A DNA stretch of 64,000 bases from Caldimonas caldifontis (GTDB lineage: Bacteria; Pseudomonadota; Gammaproteobacteria; Burkholderiales; Burkholderiaceae_C). The position numbers were made by a program, and so were the translations under genes. Below are positions 53,515 through 64,000 of this stretch, piece by piece (positions within the stretch are counted from its first letter, which is position 1; the number at the start of each line of letters is the position of its first letter). The stretch lies in the NCBI RefSeq assembly GCF_002930615.1, contig NZ_PSNX01000013.1, positions 1-64,000 on the forward strand, given 5' to 3'. The notes under the pieces were generated by a model that was not told the origin of the DNA, searched no databases, and saw only the letters and a list, made by a program, of their open reading frames with translations.

Positions 53515-54464
53515 GCCTGCACCAGCCCTCGCGCGACGTCGCGCACCTGTTCTCGCAGCCAGCGGTGGGCCGGCGCGGCGTGGGTGCGATCGTGCCAGAG
53601 CTGGTAGTAGATCATGGGCGGGAAGGCCACCGGGCAGCGCACGATGCGCAGCGGCAGTTGCCCCACATAGCGCTGGCAGAACTGGCGCCCGGTGGTGAGC
53701 ACCAGCAGGCTGGAGGCCACCATCTGCGGGATGAGGCCGAAGTGAGCACTGCGCACGGCCACGCGACGCTCCAGGCCCAGCGCCTGGAGATGGCCGTCGA
53801 TCACGCCCAGCGATTCGCGCCCGGTGTGCAGCGGCATGGGCGCCACGTGGTCGCAGTCGAGGTAGCGCTCCACCGTCCAGCCCCGGGCATTGCGCACGGC
53901 CGGGTGGTCGTGGCGCACGAGGCACACCACTTCGTCGGTGAGCAAGCGCCCCAGGTGCAGTTCCTCGGGCGGCTCCATCCAGTTGCCCACCACCAGGTCC
54001 ACCTCGCCCAGCGCGAGGCTGCGTCGCACGTCGAAGGCGCCCGTGAGCGGCACCAGATCGAGCTGCATGCCCGGCGCCGCCTGACGCAGCTGGGCCACGA
54101 GCGCGGGCAGGAACAGCGGGTCGAGGTAGTCGCTCGCGGCCACACGCCACCGGCCCTCGGCGGTGGCCGCCTCGAAGCCCCGGTGGCGCTGGGGCAGGCC
54201 GAACAGGCGCTCGGCCTCGCGCAGCAGCGTGGCAGCGGGCTCCAGCAATTCCAGCGCGGCCGGCGTGGGCGACATGCCGTTGCCCGAGCGCACCAGCAAC
54301 GCATCGCCCGTGAGTTCACGCAGGCGCCGGAGCTGGGCGCTCACGGCCGGCTGGGTCTGGCCCAGCCGCAGGGCCGCCCGGGAAACGCTGCGCTCGGAGA
54401 TCACGGTGTGGAGGACGCGGATGAGATGGAGTTCGATGTTGTCGAACCCGGGCCGGGTTGCCAT
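53511..54464 (-). CDS. LysR-family transcriptional regulator of the purine locus
   Basis: A 317-residue regulator. The N-terminal helix-turn-helix is SVSRAALRLGQTQPAVSAQLRRLRELTGD in two conserved pieces. The effector domain follows (WRVAASDYLDPLFLPALVAQL). It is divergent from xdhA with 71 bp between start codons and heads the guaD-transporter operon with a 4-bp overlap, so it is well placed to control both sides. Ligand likely a purine such as xanthine or hypoxanthine, by context only. Confidence 0.93.
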   Translation of the reverse strand: MATRPGFDNIELHLIRVLHTVISERSVSRAALRLGQTQPAVSAQLRRLRELTGDALLVRSGNGMSPTPAALELLEPAATLLREAERLFGLPQRHRGFEAATAEGRWRVAASDYLDPLFLPALVAQLRQAAPGMQLDLVPLTGAFDVRRSLALGEVDLVVGNWMEPPEELHLGRLLTDEVVCLVRHDHPAVRNARGWTVERYLDCDHVAPMPLHTGRESLGVIDGHLQALGLERRVAVRSAHFGLIPQMVASSLLVLTTGRQFCQRYVGQLPLRIVRCPVAFPPMIYYQLWHDRTHAAPAHRWLREQVRDVARGLVQA

Positions 54465-54498
54465 ACGTTCATTCAGATAACCATCATGACCCAGACTG

Positions 54499-54504
54499 TA
54501 TAGT
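54499..54504 (+). promoter_or_regulatory. Putative -10 box of xdhABC
   Basis: TATAGT matches the -10 consensus at five of six positions, 31 bp upstream of the xdhA ATG. It is embedded in GACT-GTAT-AGTC (54494-54505). The -35 position (GATAAC) is poor, as expected for a LysR-activated promoter. The sequence to the LysR start at 54464 is only 34 bp away, so regulator binding would affect both directions. Confidence 0.45.
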
Positions 54505-54535
54505 CAAACCCGGCCAGAAGAGTACCTTCGTGCGC

Positions 54536-56047
<1,512 letters not shown>

Positions 56048-56059
56048 GGAGGCCCGATC

Positions 56060-58477
56060 ATGAACCAGCGAGCCGACCTCGACACCCTGGGCACGCCCTC
56101 CCCCGTTCACCCCACGGCGCCAGGGCAGGATGCCCAGGCCGAGGCCCGCCGCGTGGCGCAGGGCCAGCGCGTGGGCGTGAGCCGGGCGCACGAATCGGCG
56201 CACCTGCATGTGGCCGGCGAAGCCACCTACACGGACGACATCCCGGAACTCGCCGGCACGCTGTATGCCGCGCTGGGCCTCTCGCGTGAGCCGCATGCGC
56301 GCATCACCACCCTGCAGCTGGAGGCCGTGCGCGCACAGCCTGGTGTGGTGGCCGTCTACACCGCCGCGGACATCCCGGGTGTGAACGACGTGGGCCCCAT
56401 CGTGAAGGGCGACGATCCCATCCTGGCCGATGGCGTGGTGCACTACGTGGGCCAACCCGTCTTCCTCGTGATTGCCCGCTCGGTGGAGGCCGCCCGCCGT
56501 GCCGCCGCCCTGGCGCGCCAGCCCGAGGTCGTGGCCTATGAGCCCCTGCCCCCACTGCTGACGGCCATGGCCGCGCACGCCGCCGGCCGCTACGTGATCC
56601 CGCCCCTGCACCTGAAGCGCGAAAGCGCCCCCGGCGCCTTGCCGCGGGCGCTGGCCCGTGCGCCGCACCGGCTGCAGGGCCGCTTCGAGGTGGGCGGGCA
56701 GGAACAGTTCTACCTCGAAGGCCAGATCGCCTACGCCCGGCCGCTGGAAGACCGGGGCGTGCTGGTGCAATGCTCCACCCAGCACCCTACCGAGATGCAG
56801 CATGCGGTGGCCCATGCCCTGGGCCTGCACGCGCACCATGTGCGCGTGGAGTGTCGTCGCATGGGCGGCGGCTTCGGGGGCAAGGAATCGCAGTCGGCTC
56901 TGTTCGCCTGCCTGGCGGCGATGGCCGCGGTGAAGCTGGGCCGCGCCGTGAAGCTGCGCGTCGACCGCGACGACGATTTCCTCATCACCGGCCGCCGTCA
57001 CGGCTTCCACTACGAGTACGACGTGGCCCATGACGACGAGGGCCGCGTGCTCGCCGCCGAGGTCACGATGGTGTCAAACGCCGGCTTCTCGGCCGACCTC
57101 TCCGGCCCGGTGATGACGCGGGCGCTGTGCCACTTCGACAACGCCTACTGGCTGCACGAGGTGGCCGTGCACGGCTATGCGGCGCGCACCAACACGCAGA
57201 GCAACACGGCCTTCCGCGGCTTTGGTGGGCCCCAGGGGGCCATCGCGATCGAGCAGATCCTGGATTCCATCGCCCGCCGCCTGGGGCGTGATCCGCTGGA
57301 CGTGCGCCGGCTGAACTTCTACGCCCCCGAGGGCCAGACCACCCCCTACGGCCAGCGGGTGGACGACAACCTGCTGCACGACCTGGTGGCACGGCTGGAG
57401 CAGCGCAGCGAGTACCGGGCCCGCCGCGAAGCCGTGGCGGCCTTCAACGCGCGCAACCCGGTGCTGAAGAAGGGCCTGGCGCTCACGCCGGTGAAGTTCG
57501 GCATCTCGTTCAACGTGCCCCACCTCAACCAGGCCGGCGCGCTGGTGCACGTGTACAACGATGGCTCCATCCTGGTGAACCACGGTGGCACGGAAATGGG
57601 CCAGGGCCTGAACACCAAGGTGGCCCAGGTGGTGGCCCATGAGCTGGGCGTGCATTTCGAGCGGGTGCGCTGCAGTGCCACCGACACCGACAAGGTGGCC
57701 AATACCTCGGCCACAGCCGCCTCCACCGGCAGCGACCTCAACGGCAAGGCGGCCCAGGACGCCGCGCGCCAGATCCGAGAGCGGCTCGCCGCCTTTGCCG
57801 CCCGCAGGTTCGAGGTTGACGTGGGCGCCGTCCGCTTCGCGAACGATGAAGTGCAGATCGGTTCGACCACCCTGCCCTTCGCCGAACTGGTGGCCGCCGC
57901 CTACGTGGCCCGCGTGCAGCTCTGGAGCGACGGCTTCTACGCCACGCCCAAGATCCACTGGGACCCGAAGACGCTCACCGGCCACCCCTTCTACTACTTC
58001 GCCTACGGTGCGGCCGTGGCCGAGGTGGTGGTGGACACGCTCACCGGCGAGGCGCGCACGCTGCGCGCCGATGTGCTCTACGACGCTGGGCGCTCGCTCA
58101 ACCCGGCCGTGGACATCGGCCAGGTGGAAGGCGCCTTCATCCAGGGCATGGGCTGGCTCACGATGGAGGAGCTCTGGTGGCATCCCACCAGCGGCCGGCT
58201 GATGACGCACGCGCCCAGCACCTACAAGATTCCCACGGCCAACGATGTGCCGCCGGTGTTCAATGTGCAGCTCTTCGACGCCGACAACCGCGAGGACAGC
58301 ATCCACCGCTCCAAGGCGGTGGGCGAGCCGCCGCTGCTGCTGCCGTTTTCGGTGTTCTTCGCGATCCGCGACGCCATCTCGGCCGTGGGCCACCATCGGG
58401 TGGACCCGCCCTTGCGCGCCCCGGCCACGGCAGAGGCCATCCTCACGGCCATCGAGGCCGTGCGCGGGGCGGCCTGA
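56060..58477 (+). CDS. xdhB: Xanthine dehydrogenase large subunit (molybdopterin-binding)
   Basis: An 805-residue molybdenum hydroxylase that oxidises hypoxanthine and xanthine to urate. Key segments are HVAGEATYTDDIPE, QEQFYLEGQ, RMGGGFGGKESQ (about 267-278), NTAFRGFGGPQG (catalytic Arg region) and VNHGGTEMGQGLNTK. The C-terminus KAVGEPPLLLPFSVFFAIRDA contains the catalytic Glu region. Length is normal for two-subunit bacterial enzymes. Its stop overlaps the xdhC start (TGATG). Confidence 0.97.
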   Translation: MNQRADLDTLGTPSPVHPTAPGQDAQAEARRVAQGQRVGVSRAHESAHLHVAGEATYTDDIPELAGTLYAALGLSREPHARITTLQLEAVRAQPGVVAVYTAADIPGVNDVGPIVKGDDPILADGVVHYVGQPVFLVIARSVEAARRAAALARQPEVVAYEPLPPLLTAMAAHAAGRYVIPPLHLKRESAPGALPRALARAPHRLQGRFEVGGQEQFYLEGQIAYARPLEDRGVLVQCSTQHPTEMQHAVAHALGLHAHHVRVECRRMGGGFGGKESQSALFACLAAMAAVKLGRAVKLRVDRDDDFLITGRRHGFHYEYDVAHDDEGRVLAAEVTMVSNAGFSADLSGPVMTRALCHFDNAYWLHEVAVHGYAARTNTQSNTAFRGFGGPQGAIAIEQILDSIARRLGRDPLDVRRLNFYAPEGQTTPYGQRVDDNLLHDLVARLEQRSEYRARREAVAAFNARNPVLKKGLALTPVKFGISFNVPHLNQAGALVHVYNDGSILVNHGGTEMGQGLNTKVAQVVAHELGVHFERVRCSATDTDKVANTSATAASTGSDLNGKAAQDAARQIRERLAAFAARRFEVDVGAVRFANDEVQIGSTTLPFAELVAAAYVARVQLWSDGFYATPKIHWDPKTLTGHPFYYFAYGAAVAEVVVDTLTGEARTLRADVLYDAGRSLNPAVDIGQVEGAFIQGMGWLTMEELWWHPTSGRLMTHAPSTYKIPTANDVPPVFNVQLFDADNREDSIHRSKAVGEPPLLLPFSVFFAIRDAISAVGHHRVDPPLRAPATAEAILTAIEAVRGAA

Positions 58478-59283
58478 TGCTGCGTCAATCAGCCCGCGCC
58501 TGGCTGGACCAGGGCCTGCCGTCGATCGTGGTGGAGGTCCTCCAGACCCAGGGCTCGGTGCCGCGCGAGGCCGGCACACGCATGCTCGTCACGGCGGACC
58601 AGGTGGCGGGCACCATCGGCGGTGGCCACCTGGAGTTCGAGGCCATCCGGCTGGCCCGCGAGGCCCTCGGGCGCGGGCCGCTCGACCCGTTCACGCAGCG
58701 CTTCCCGCTCGGTCCCCGCCTCGGGCAGTGCTGCGGGGGCGTCGTGACCTTGGGGTTCGCCACGCTGGACGAAGGGCAATGGTCGCGGTGGCCCGAGGCG
58801 ACCCCACGCTTCCACCTGCAGCTCTACGGTGCCGGCCACGTGGGGCAGGCGCTGGTGCGCCTGCTGGCGACCCTGCCATGCCGCGTGCAGTGGATCGACG
58901 AGCGTGAAGACTGCTTCCCCACCCAGTGGCCGAGTGGATGGCCCCCTCAGGTCGAGCGGCTCTGTGTGGACAGCGTGGAAGCCGAGGTGGACCGCGCGCC
59001 GGCGGGAGCCTGCTACCTGGTCATGACCCACCAGCACGACCTGGACCTGCGCATCACCGAGGCCATCGTGCGGCGCGGCGACTTTCGCTACTTCGGGCTG
59101 ATCGGCTCGAAGACCAAACGCGCCCGCTTCGAGCACCGCCTGCTCGAACGGGGGCTGGACGCCGCCACCATCGCCCGCATCACCTGCCCCATCGGCGTGT
59201 CAGGCATCACGGGCAAGGAGCCGGAGGTCATTGCGATGGCCGTCGCGGCCGAACTGCTCCAGGCAACCTCGGACCCCACCTGA
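58477..59283 (+). CDS. xdhC: Xanthine dehydrogenase accessory protein XdhC
   Basis: A 268-residue chaperone that inserts the sulfurated molybdenum cofactor into XdhB. Early residues show VVEVLQTQGSVPREAGTRML and TIGGGHLEFEAI, with LGQCCGGVVTLGF and a Rossmann motif LYGAGHVGQALVRLL. FGLIGSKTKRARFEHRL and CPIGVSGITGKEPEVIAMAV end the protein. ATG at 58477 shares one base with the xdhB stop. It is convergent with the Crp/Fnr gene, 7 bp apart. Confidence 0.95.
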   Translation: MLRQSARAWLDQGLPSIVVEVLQTQGSVPREAGTRMLVTADQVAGTIGGGHLEFEAIRLAREALGRGPLDPFTQRFPLGPRLGQCCGGVVTLGFATLDEGQWSRWPEATPRFHLQLYGAGHVGQALVRLLATLPCRVQWIDEREDCFPTQWPSGWPPQVERLCVDSVEAEVDRAPAGACYLVMTHQHDLDLRITEAIVRRGDFRYFGLIGSKTKRARFEHRLLERGLDAATIARITCPIGVSGITGKEPEVIAMAVAAELLQATSDPT

Positions 59284-59290
59284 GCCGCGC

Positions 59291-60073
59291 TCAGGCCGCG
59301 GCGCGCGAACCCACCGGCGCGCCGGCTGCACGGCGCAGTGCATCGACATCGAGCACCTTGACCGTATAGCCCGCCACGTCGATCACCTGGCGCTCGCGCA
59401 GCTGACGCAGCACCCGCGAGAAGGTCTCTGGCGTGACGGCCAGCTGGGATGCAATGGCACGCTTGCGCTCGCGCAGGGCCACCAGTGCCGTCTTGCTGCC
59501 ATCGCTGCCGGGCTTGACCTCGGCATGTTCAAGCAGCCACGTCGCGCAACGTGCCTCGGCGTCCTTGAGCATCAGGCCCAGGGTGCCCTCGGTGAGACAA
59601 CGCACCCGGGCCGCCAGCAGGCGGATCAGGGCATCGGCCAGGCTGGGGTGGTCCACGCAGCAGTCCCGCACGGCCTCGACATCGAACGCCCACAGGAGCA
59701 CCGGCCCCTGGGTGACGGCGTCTTCCAACGGCCGCCCGTCGAGCCAGGCGCTGGCCGCATCGAGCCACTGCCCCGGTTCCACGAGCCGCGTCTGCTGGGC
59801 CAGGCGTCCTTCGCGCAGGGTGCCCAGGGCCACCTGCCCCGAGACCACCAGCCACAGCGCGAGGGCCGGTTCCTCCCGATGAAAGACCACGCGCCCGCCA
59901 TCCAGGGCATGCTCGCGTGCCAGCTGAGCCAGAGCCTGGGCCGCCTCGCGGGTGATGCGGGCCGGGGCCAGCGACGCCTGCAGCAGCGCTGCGCGGGCAT
60001 CCAGCGGAATGCCCCGCCCATTCAGCGCTGCACCGGTGGGGTGTCCTCGGAATCTGTCCATGAGCCTGTTCAT
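59291..60073 (-). CDS. Crp/Fnr-family transcriptional regulator
   Basis: A 260-residue regulator. The cyclic-nucleotide-binding-like domain covers about residues 45-170 (LALWLVVSGQVALGTLREGRL). The C-terminal winged helix has RAIASQLAVTPETFSRVLRQL, whose E-x-x-S-R recognition helix is Fnr/Dnr-like. The N-terminal cysteine cluster of O2-sensing Fnr is absent; only a CC pair is seen (VRDCCVDH), so a [4Fe-4S] sensor is unlikely. GGAG 9 bp upstream supports ATG 60073. Divergent from the hemerythrin gene, with Fnr-like boxes between them. Confidence 0.9.
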   Translation of the reverse strand: MNRLMDRFRGHPTGAALNGRGIPLDARAALLQASLAPARITREAAQALAQLAREHALDGGRVVFHREEPALALWLVVSGQVALGTLREGRLAQQTRLVEPGQWLDAASAWLDGRPLEDAVTQGPVLLWAFDVEAVRDCCVDHPSLADALIRLLAARVRCLTEGTLGLMLKDAEARCATWLLEHAEVKPGSDGSKTALVALRERKRAIASQLAVTPETFSRVLRQLRERQVIDVAGYTVKVLDVDALRRAAGAPVGSRAAA

Positions 60074-60136
60074 CGGTTGCTCCACCCATTGGGAGATCGT
60101 GTGCCCCGACTCTCTCAGCTTGGGTTCAAGACGGTA

Positions 60137-60150
60137 TTGCGTTGGCTCAA
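60137..60150. promoter_or_regulatory. Fnr/Dnr-like box, weaker copy
   Basis: TTGCG-TTGG-CTCAA matches TTGAT-N4-ATCAA at 7 of 10 informative bases. It lies 64 bp upstream of the Crp/Fnr gene, a possible autoregulatory site, but no clear -10 is placed correctly for it. Confidence 0.35.
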
Positions 60151-60211
60151 GAAAGCGGGGCTGCGCCGCCCCCGACGTCCGGGGCCCCGGGCAAAAACCC
60201 CGCCGTCCGGC

Positions 60212-60252
60212 TTGATCTGGCGCAAGACAGCGGCGCGCCCAACGCGCACAAT
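60212..60252 (+). promoter_or_regulatory. Fnr/Dnr box and -10 element of the hemerythrin gene
   Basis: TTGAT-CTGG-CGCAA (60212-60225) matches the Fnr/Dnr consensus TTGAT-N4-ATCAA at 8 of 10 bases. CACAAT at 60247-60252 lies where a -10 belongs for an activator centred at -41.5, which puts the transcript start at or next to the ATG (60260). The message may therefore be leaderless. Confidence 0.55.
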
Positions 60253-60259
60253 CTTCCCC

Positions 60260-60798
60260 ATGTTGCCGGGTTTCAGTTCCCCCGCCGTGGGTTTCGACCA
60301 GCCTTTCGAGATGCTGGAAGCCTGTCACGAGCGGGTGCAGCGCAGCGTCGATCTGCTCACGAGGCTGGCCGAGCACCTGCACACCGTGGGCCACGACGCC
60401 TCGGCCCAGCAGGCCGCAGCCGATGTGCTGCGTTATTTCGATGTGGCAGCCCCGCACCACCATGAAGACGAGGAGCGCCACGTCTTCCCGCCTCTGCTGG
60501 CCCTGCCCCAGGATGAGGCCCATGCGGCCGTGCATGCGGCCGTGCGCCAGCTCCAGCAGGATCACCTCCTGATGCATCGGCTGTGGCAGTCGTTGCGAGG
60601 CGCCCTGGCGCGCATCGCGAGTGGCCAGGAAGCCGACTTCTCTCACGACGATCTGACGGTGCTGCACCGGTTCACCGGCCTGTACGCGAGCCACATCGAA
60701 CTGGAGGAATCGGTGATCTATCCCGCATCCCGCGCCCTGCTGGATGCGACAGGCCTCGCGGCCATGGGTGAAGAGATGGCCAGGCGCCGTCGCGCGCC

Positions 60799-60802
<4 letters not shown>
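60260..60802 (+). CDS. Hemerythrin-domain protein
   Basis: A 180-residue four-helix diiron protein. Metal-ligand candidates are His in EACHERV, then HHHEDEERHVFPPL, a QDHLLMHRLW His, and SHIELEESVIYP. Such proteins bind O2 or NO or help repair iron-sulfur centres; the Fnr-like box upstream fits a role under low oxygen or nitrosative stress. ATG at 60260 has no ribosome-binding site, consistent with a leaderless message. It is convergent with the hybrid kinase (4-bp overlap). Confidence 0.87.
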
Positions 60803-63069
<2,267 letters not shown>

Positions 63070-63237
63070 GCGGGCAGGCTCGGTGGGGTGAATGCGTTCA
63101 AGCAGCACGGAAGGGCCATTGTGCCCCGGTACCCGCAAAGCCCATGCCCCCCTGTCGGGGGAACGTACACTCAGCAACACGCCCGTGCGCGGCACCGTGG
63201 ACTACATCACAGGTTTTCCTGGTTCGTGCAAGCCTTG

Positions 63238-63771
63238 TCATCGGCAGGGCCCGTGCAATTGACGGAAGACCGCCGGCGGCATGGGTTCAGGCTGGGAGAA
63301 AAGCCCACGTGTGGCCGCACGGGCCTGCCGTTCCTGGGTCTCATAGGGCCCCACCCCCTGCCGATACCGGTAGCTCCAGGCGTGCCCTTGCGCCACCATC
63401 CACGCGCCAATGTCCTCGCCGTCCTGATACAGCCGGCCGAGCCAGCGCGCGTAGACGTCCTGCCGGCGCAGCTGCACCTGCACGGCACGTCCCAGCACGC
63501 GTTCACGCAGTGCCTCCCCGGCCTGAGTGCCCCAGGCCTGGCAGGACTCCGGCGCATCGATGCCCTCAATGCGGACCTTGAGGCGCCCGGTGGGCCCCTC
63601 GCCGGATACCCTCCCCACGTCGATCCAGACCGTGTCCCCGTCGGAGACATGGGTCACGATGGCGACGATCCAGGGGGCCTCGTCCGTCCTGGCCTGACCG
63701 ACAAGGCCGAACAAGAGGGCCAGGGCCCAGAAGACCGCGCAGAAGACCCTCGCGTTGATGTCTCGATTCAC
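63238..63771 (-). CDS. Thermonuclease-like nuclease (SNase family), exported
   Basis: A 177-residue protein. Residues 9-28 form a hydrophobic signal peptide (VFCAVFWALALLFGLVGQA). The staphylococcal-nuclease fold follows: VSDGDTVWID (Ca-binding Asp), KVRIEGIDAPES (catalytic Arg/Glu region) and GEALRERVLGRAVQVQLRRQD, ending with ATRGLFSQ. GTG start overlaps the upstream gene's stop by 4 bp (GTGA). It may degrade DNA or RNA outside the cytoplasm. The 168-bp gap on its 3' side (63070-63237) holds a CCCCC/GGGGG hairpin and the hybrid-kinase leader. Confidence 0.85.
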   Translation of the reverse strand: MNRDINARVFCAVFWALALLFGLVGQARTDEAPWIVAIVTHVSDGDTVWIDVGRVSGEGPTGRLKVRIEGIDAPESCQAWGTQAGEALRERVLGRAVQVQLRRQDVYARWLGRLYQDGEDIGAWMVAQGHAWSYRYRQGVGPYETQERQARAATRGLFSQPEPMPPAVFRQLHGPCR

Positions 63772-64000
63772 GATTCCAGTCCCTTCTGGGCGTCCTTCAG
63801 AATCCGGGCCAGCCGGTCGGCCAGCTTCTCATTGCTGAGTTTCTCCCGGAAACGCTCCACCATCAGCGGCAGGCTCATGGGGCTGGGGTGACGCAGCTCC
63901 ACCACCTCGCGGCGCCAGAGCCGCAAGCGCTCGAGCGTGGCCGTGAGGCGCCGCAGGTCGAGTTCCTGGCTCAGCACCTCGCGCTCGGCCTGGACCAGCA
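63768..64000 (-). CDS. C-terminal end of a protein, possibly an Lhr-like DEAD/DEAH helicase
   Basis: The open frame runs off the right edge of the window. About 77 codons are visible, ending in TGA at 63768-63770. The sequence LPLMVERFREKLSNEKLADRLARIL near the end resembles the tail of ligase-associated Lhr-like helicases, but this rests on memory of that tail only. It is translationally coupled to the nuclease gene downstream (4-bp overlap), which fits a nucleic-acid enzyme. Confidence 0.45.
   Translation of the reverse strand, partial: LVQAEREVLSQELDLRRLTATLERLRLWRREVVELRHPSPMSLPLMVERFREKLSNEKLADRLARILKDAQKGLES

Overview
This is a GC-rich, densely coded chromosomal window from a betaproteobacterium, most likely Burkholderiales (Comamonadaceae/Sphaerotilaceae type). 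The evidence is the gene orders yicC-gmk-rpoZ-spoT-greB and hemC-hemD-hemX-hemY, a HU protein with a Lys/Ala/Pro-rich tail, TRAP transporters, and very high GC at third codon positions. The genus cannot be named from the sequence alone. I see no insertion sequence, prophage, CRISPR array or integron; the window is mostly core genome with two catabolic loci.

Layout. 1-3250: end of a chemotaxis operon (MCP tail, cheR, cheD, cheB) plus a lone receiver protein on the other strand. 3312-7838 (minus): hemW, rdgB, rph, a PP2C phosphatase and a Ser/Thr kinase. 7867-12042 (plus): yicC, gmk, rpoZ, spoT. 12061-16173 (minus): greB, a four-cysteine 70-residue protein, a 3-hydroxyacyl-CoA dehydrogenase without its usual hydratase half, and an acyl-CoA ligase. 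16439-18400: an alpha/beta hydrolase convergent with an AraC-type regulator, somewhat less GC-rich than the rest. 18625-18972: HU.

19042-26844 is a quinate/shikimate-type catabolic locus. The minus strand carries a shikimate dehydrogenase homologue and a two-gene version of the dehydroshikimate dehydratase that is usually one fused protein, with TetR and IclR regulator genes. The plus strand carries type II dehydroquinase and a TRAP transporter. The TRAP binding-protein gene is broken by a small internal deletion. Together these enzymes would take dehydroquinate/shikimate to protocatechuate. Palindromic sites next to both regulators look like operators.

26841-41272 holds an FAD oxidoreductase, tRNA-Arg(ACG), hemY-hemX-hemD-hemC, ppc, a truncated hemoglobin, an M48 lipoprotein protease, a MinD-like ATPase coupled to a diguanylate cyclase, and an FtsX-like permease. 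41421-42263 is a LigB-type dioxygenase.

42264-59283 is a purine salvage/catabolism locus. The minus strand has a LysR gene, guanine deaminase, a BMP-family nucleoside ABC transporter (ATPase, two permeases, lipoprotein receptor), a Rieske oxygenase, an adenine-type deaminase and a second receptor. The plus strand has xdhABC. It would import purines, deaminate guanine and adenine, and oxidise hypoxanthine/xanthine to urate. A secreted carboxylesterase lies inside it. 59291-64000: a Crp/Fnr regulator divergent from a hemerythrin protein with an FNR-like box at its promoter, a hybrid histidine kinase, a secreted thermonuclease, and the end of a gene that runs off the window.
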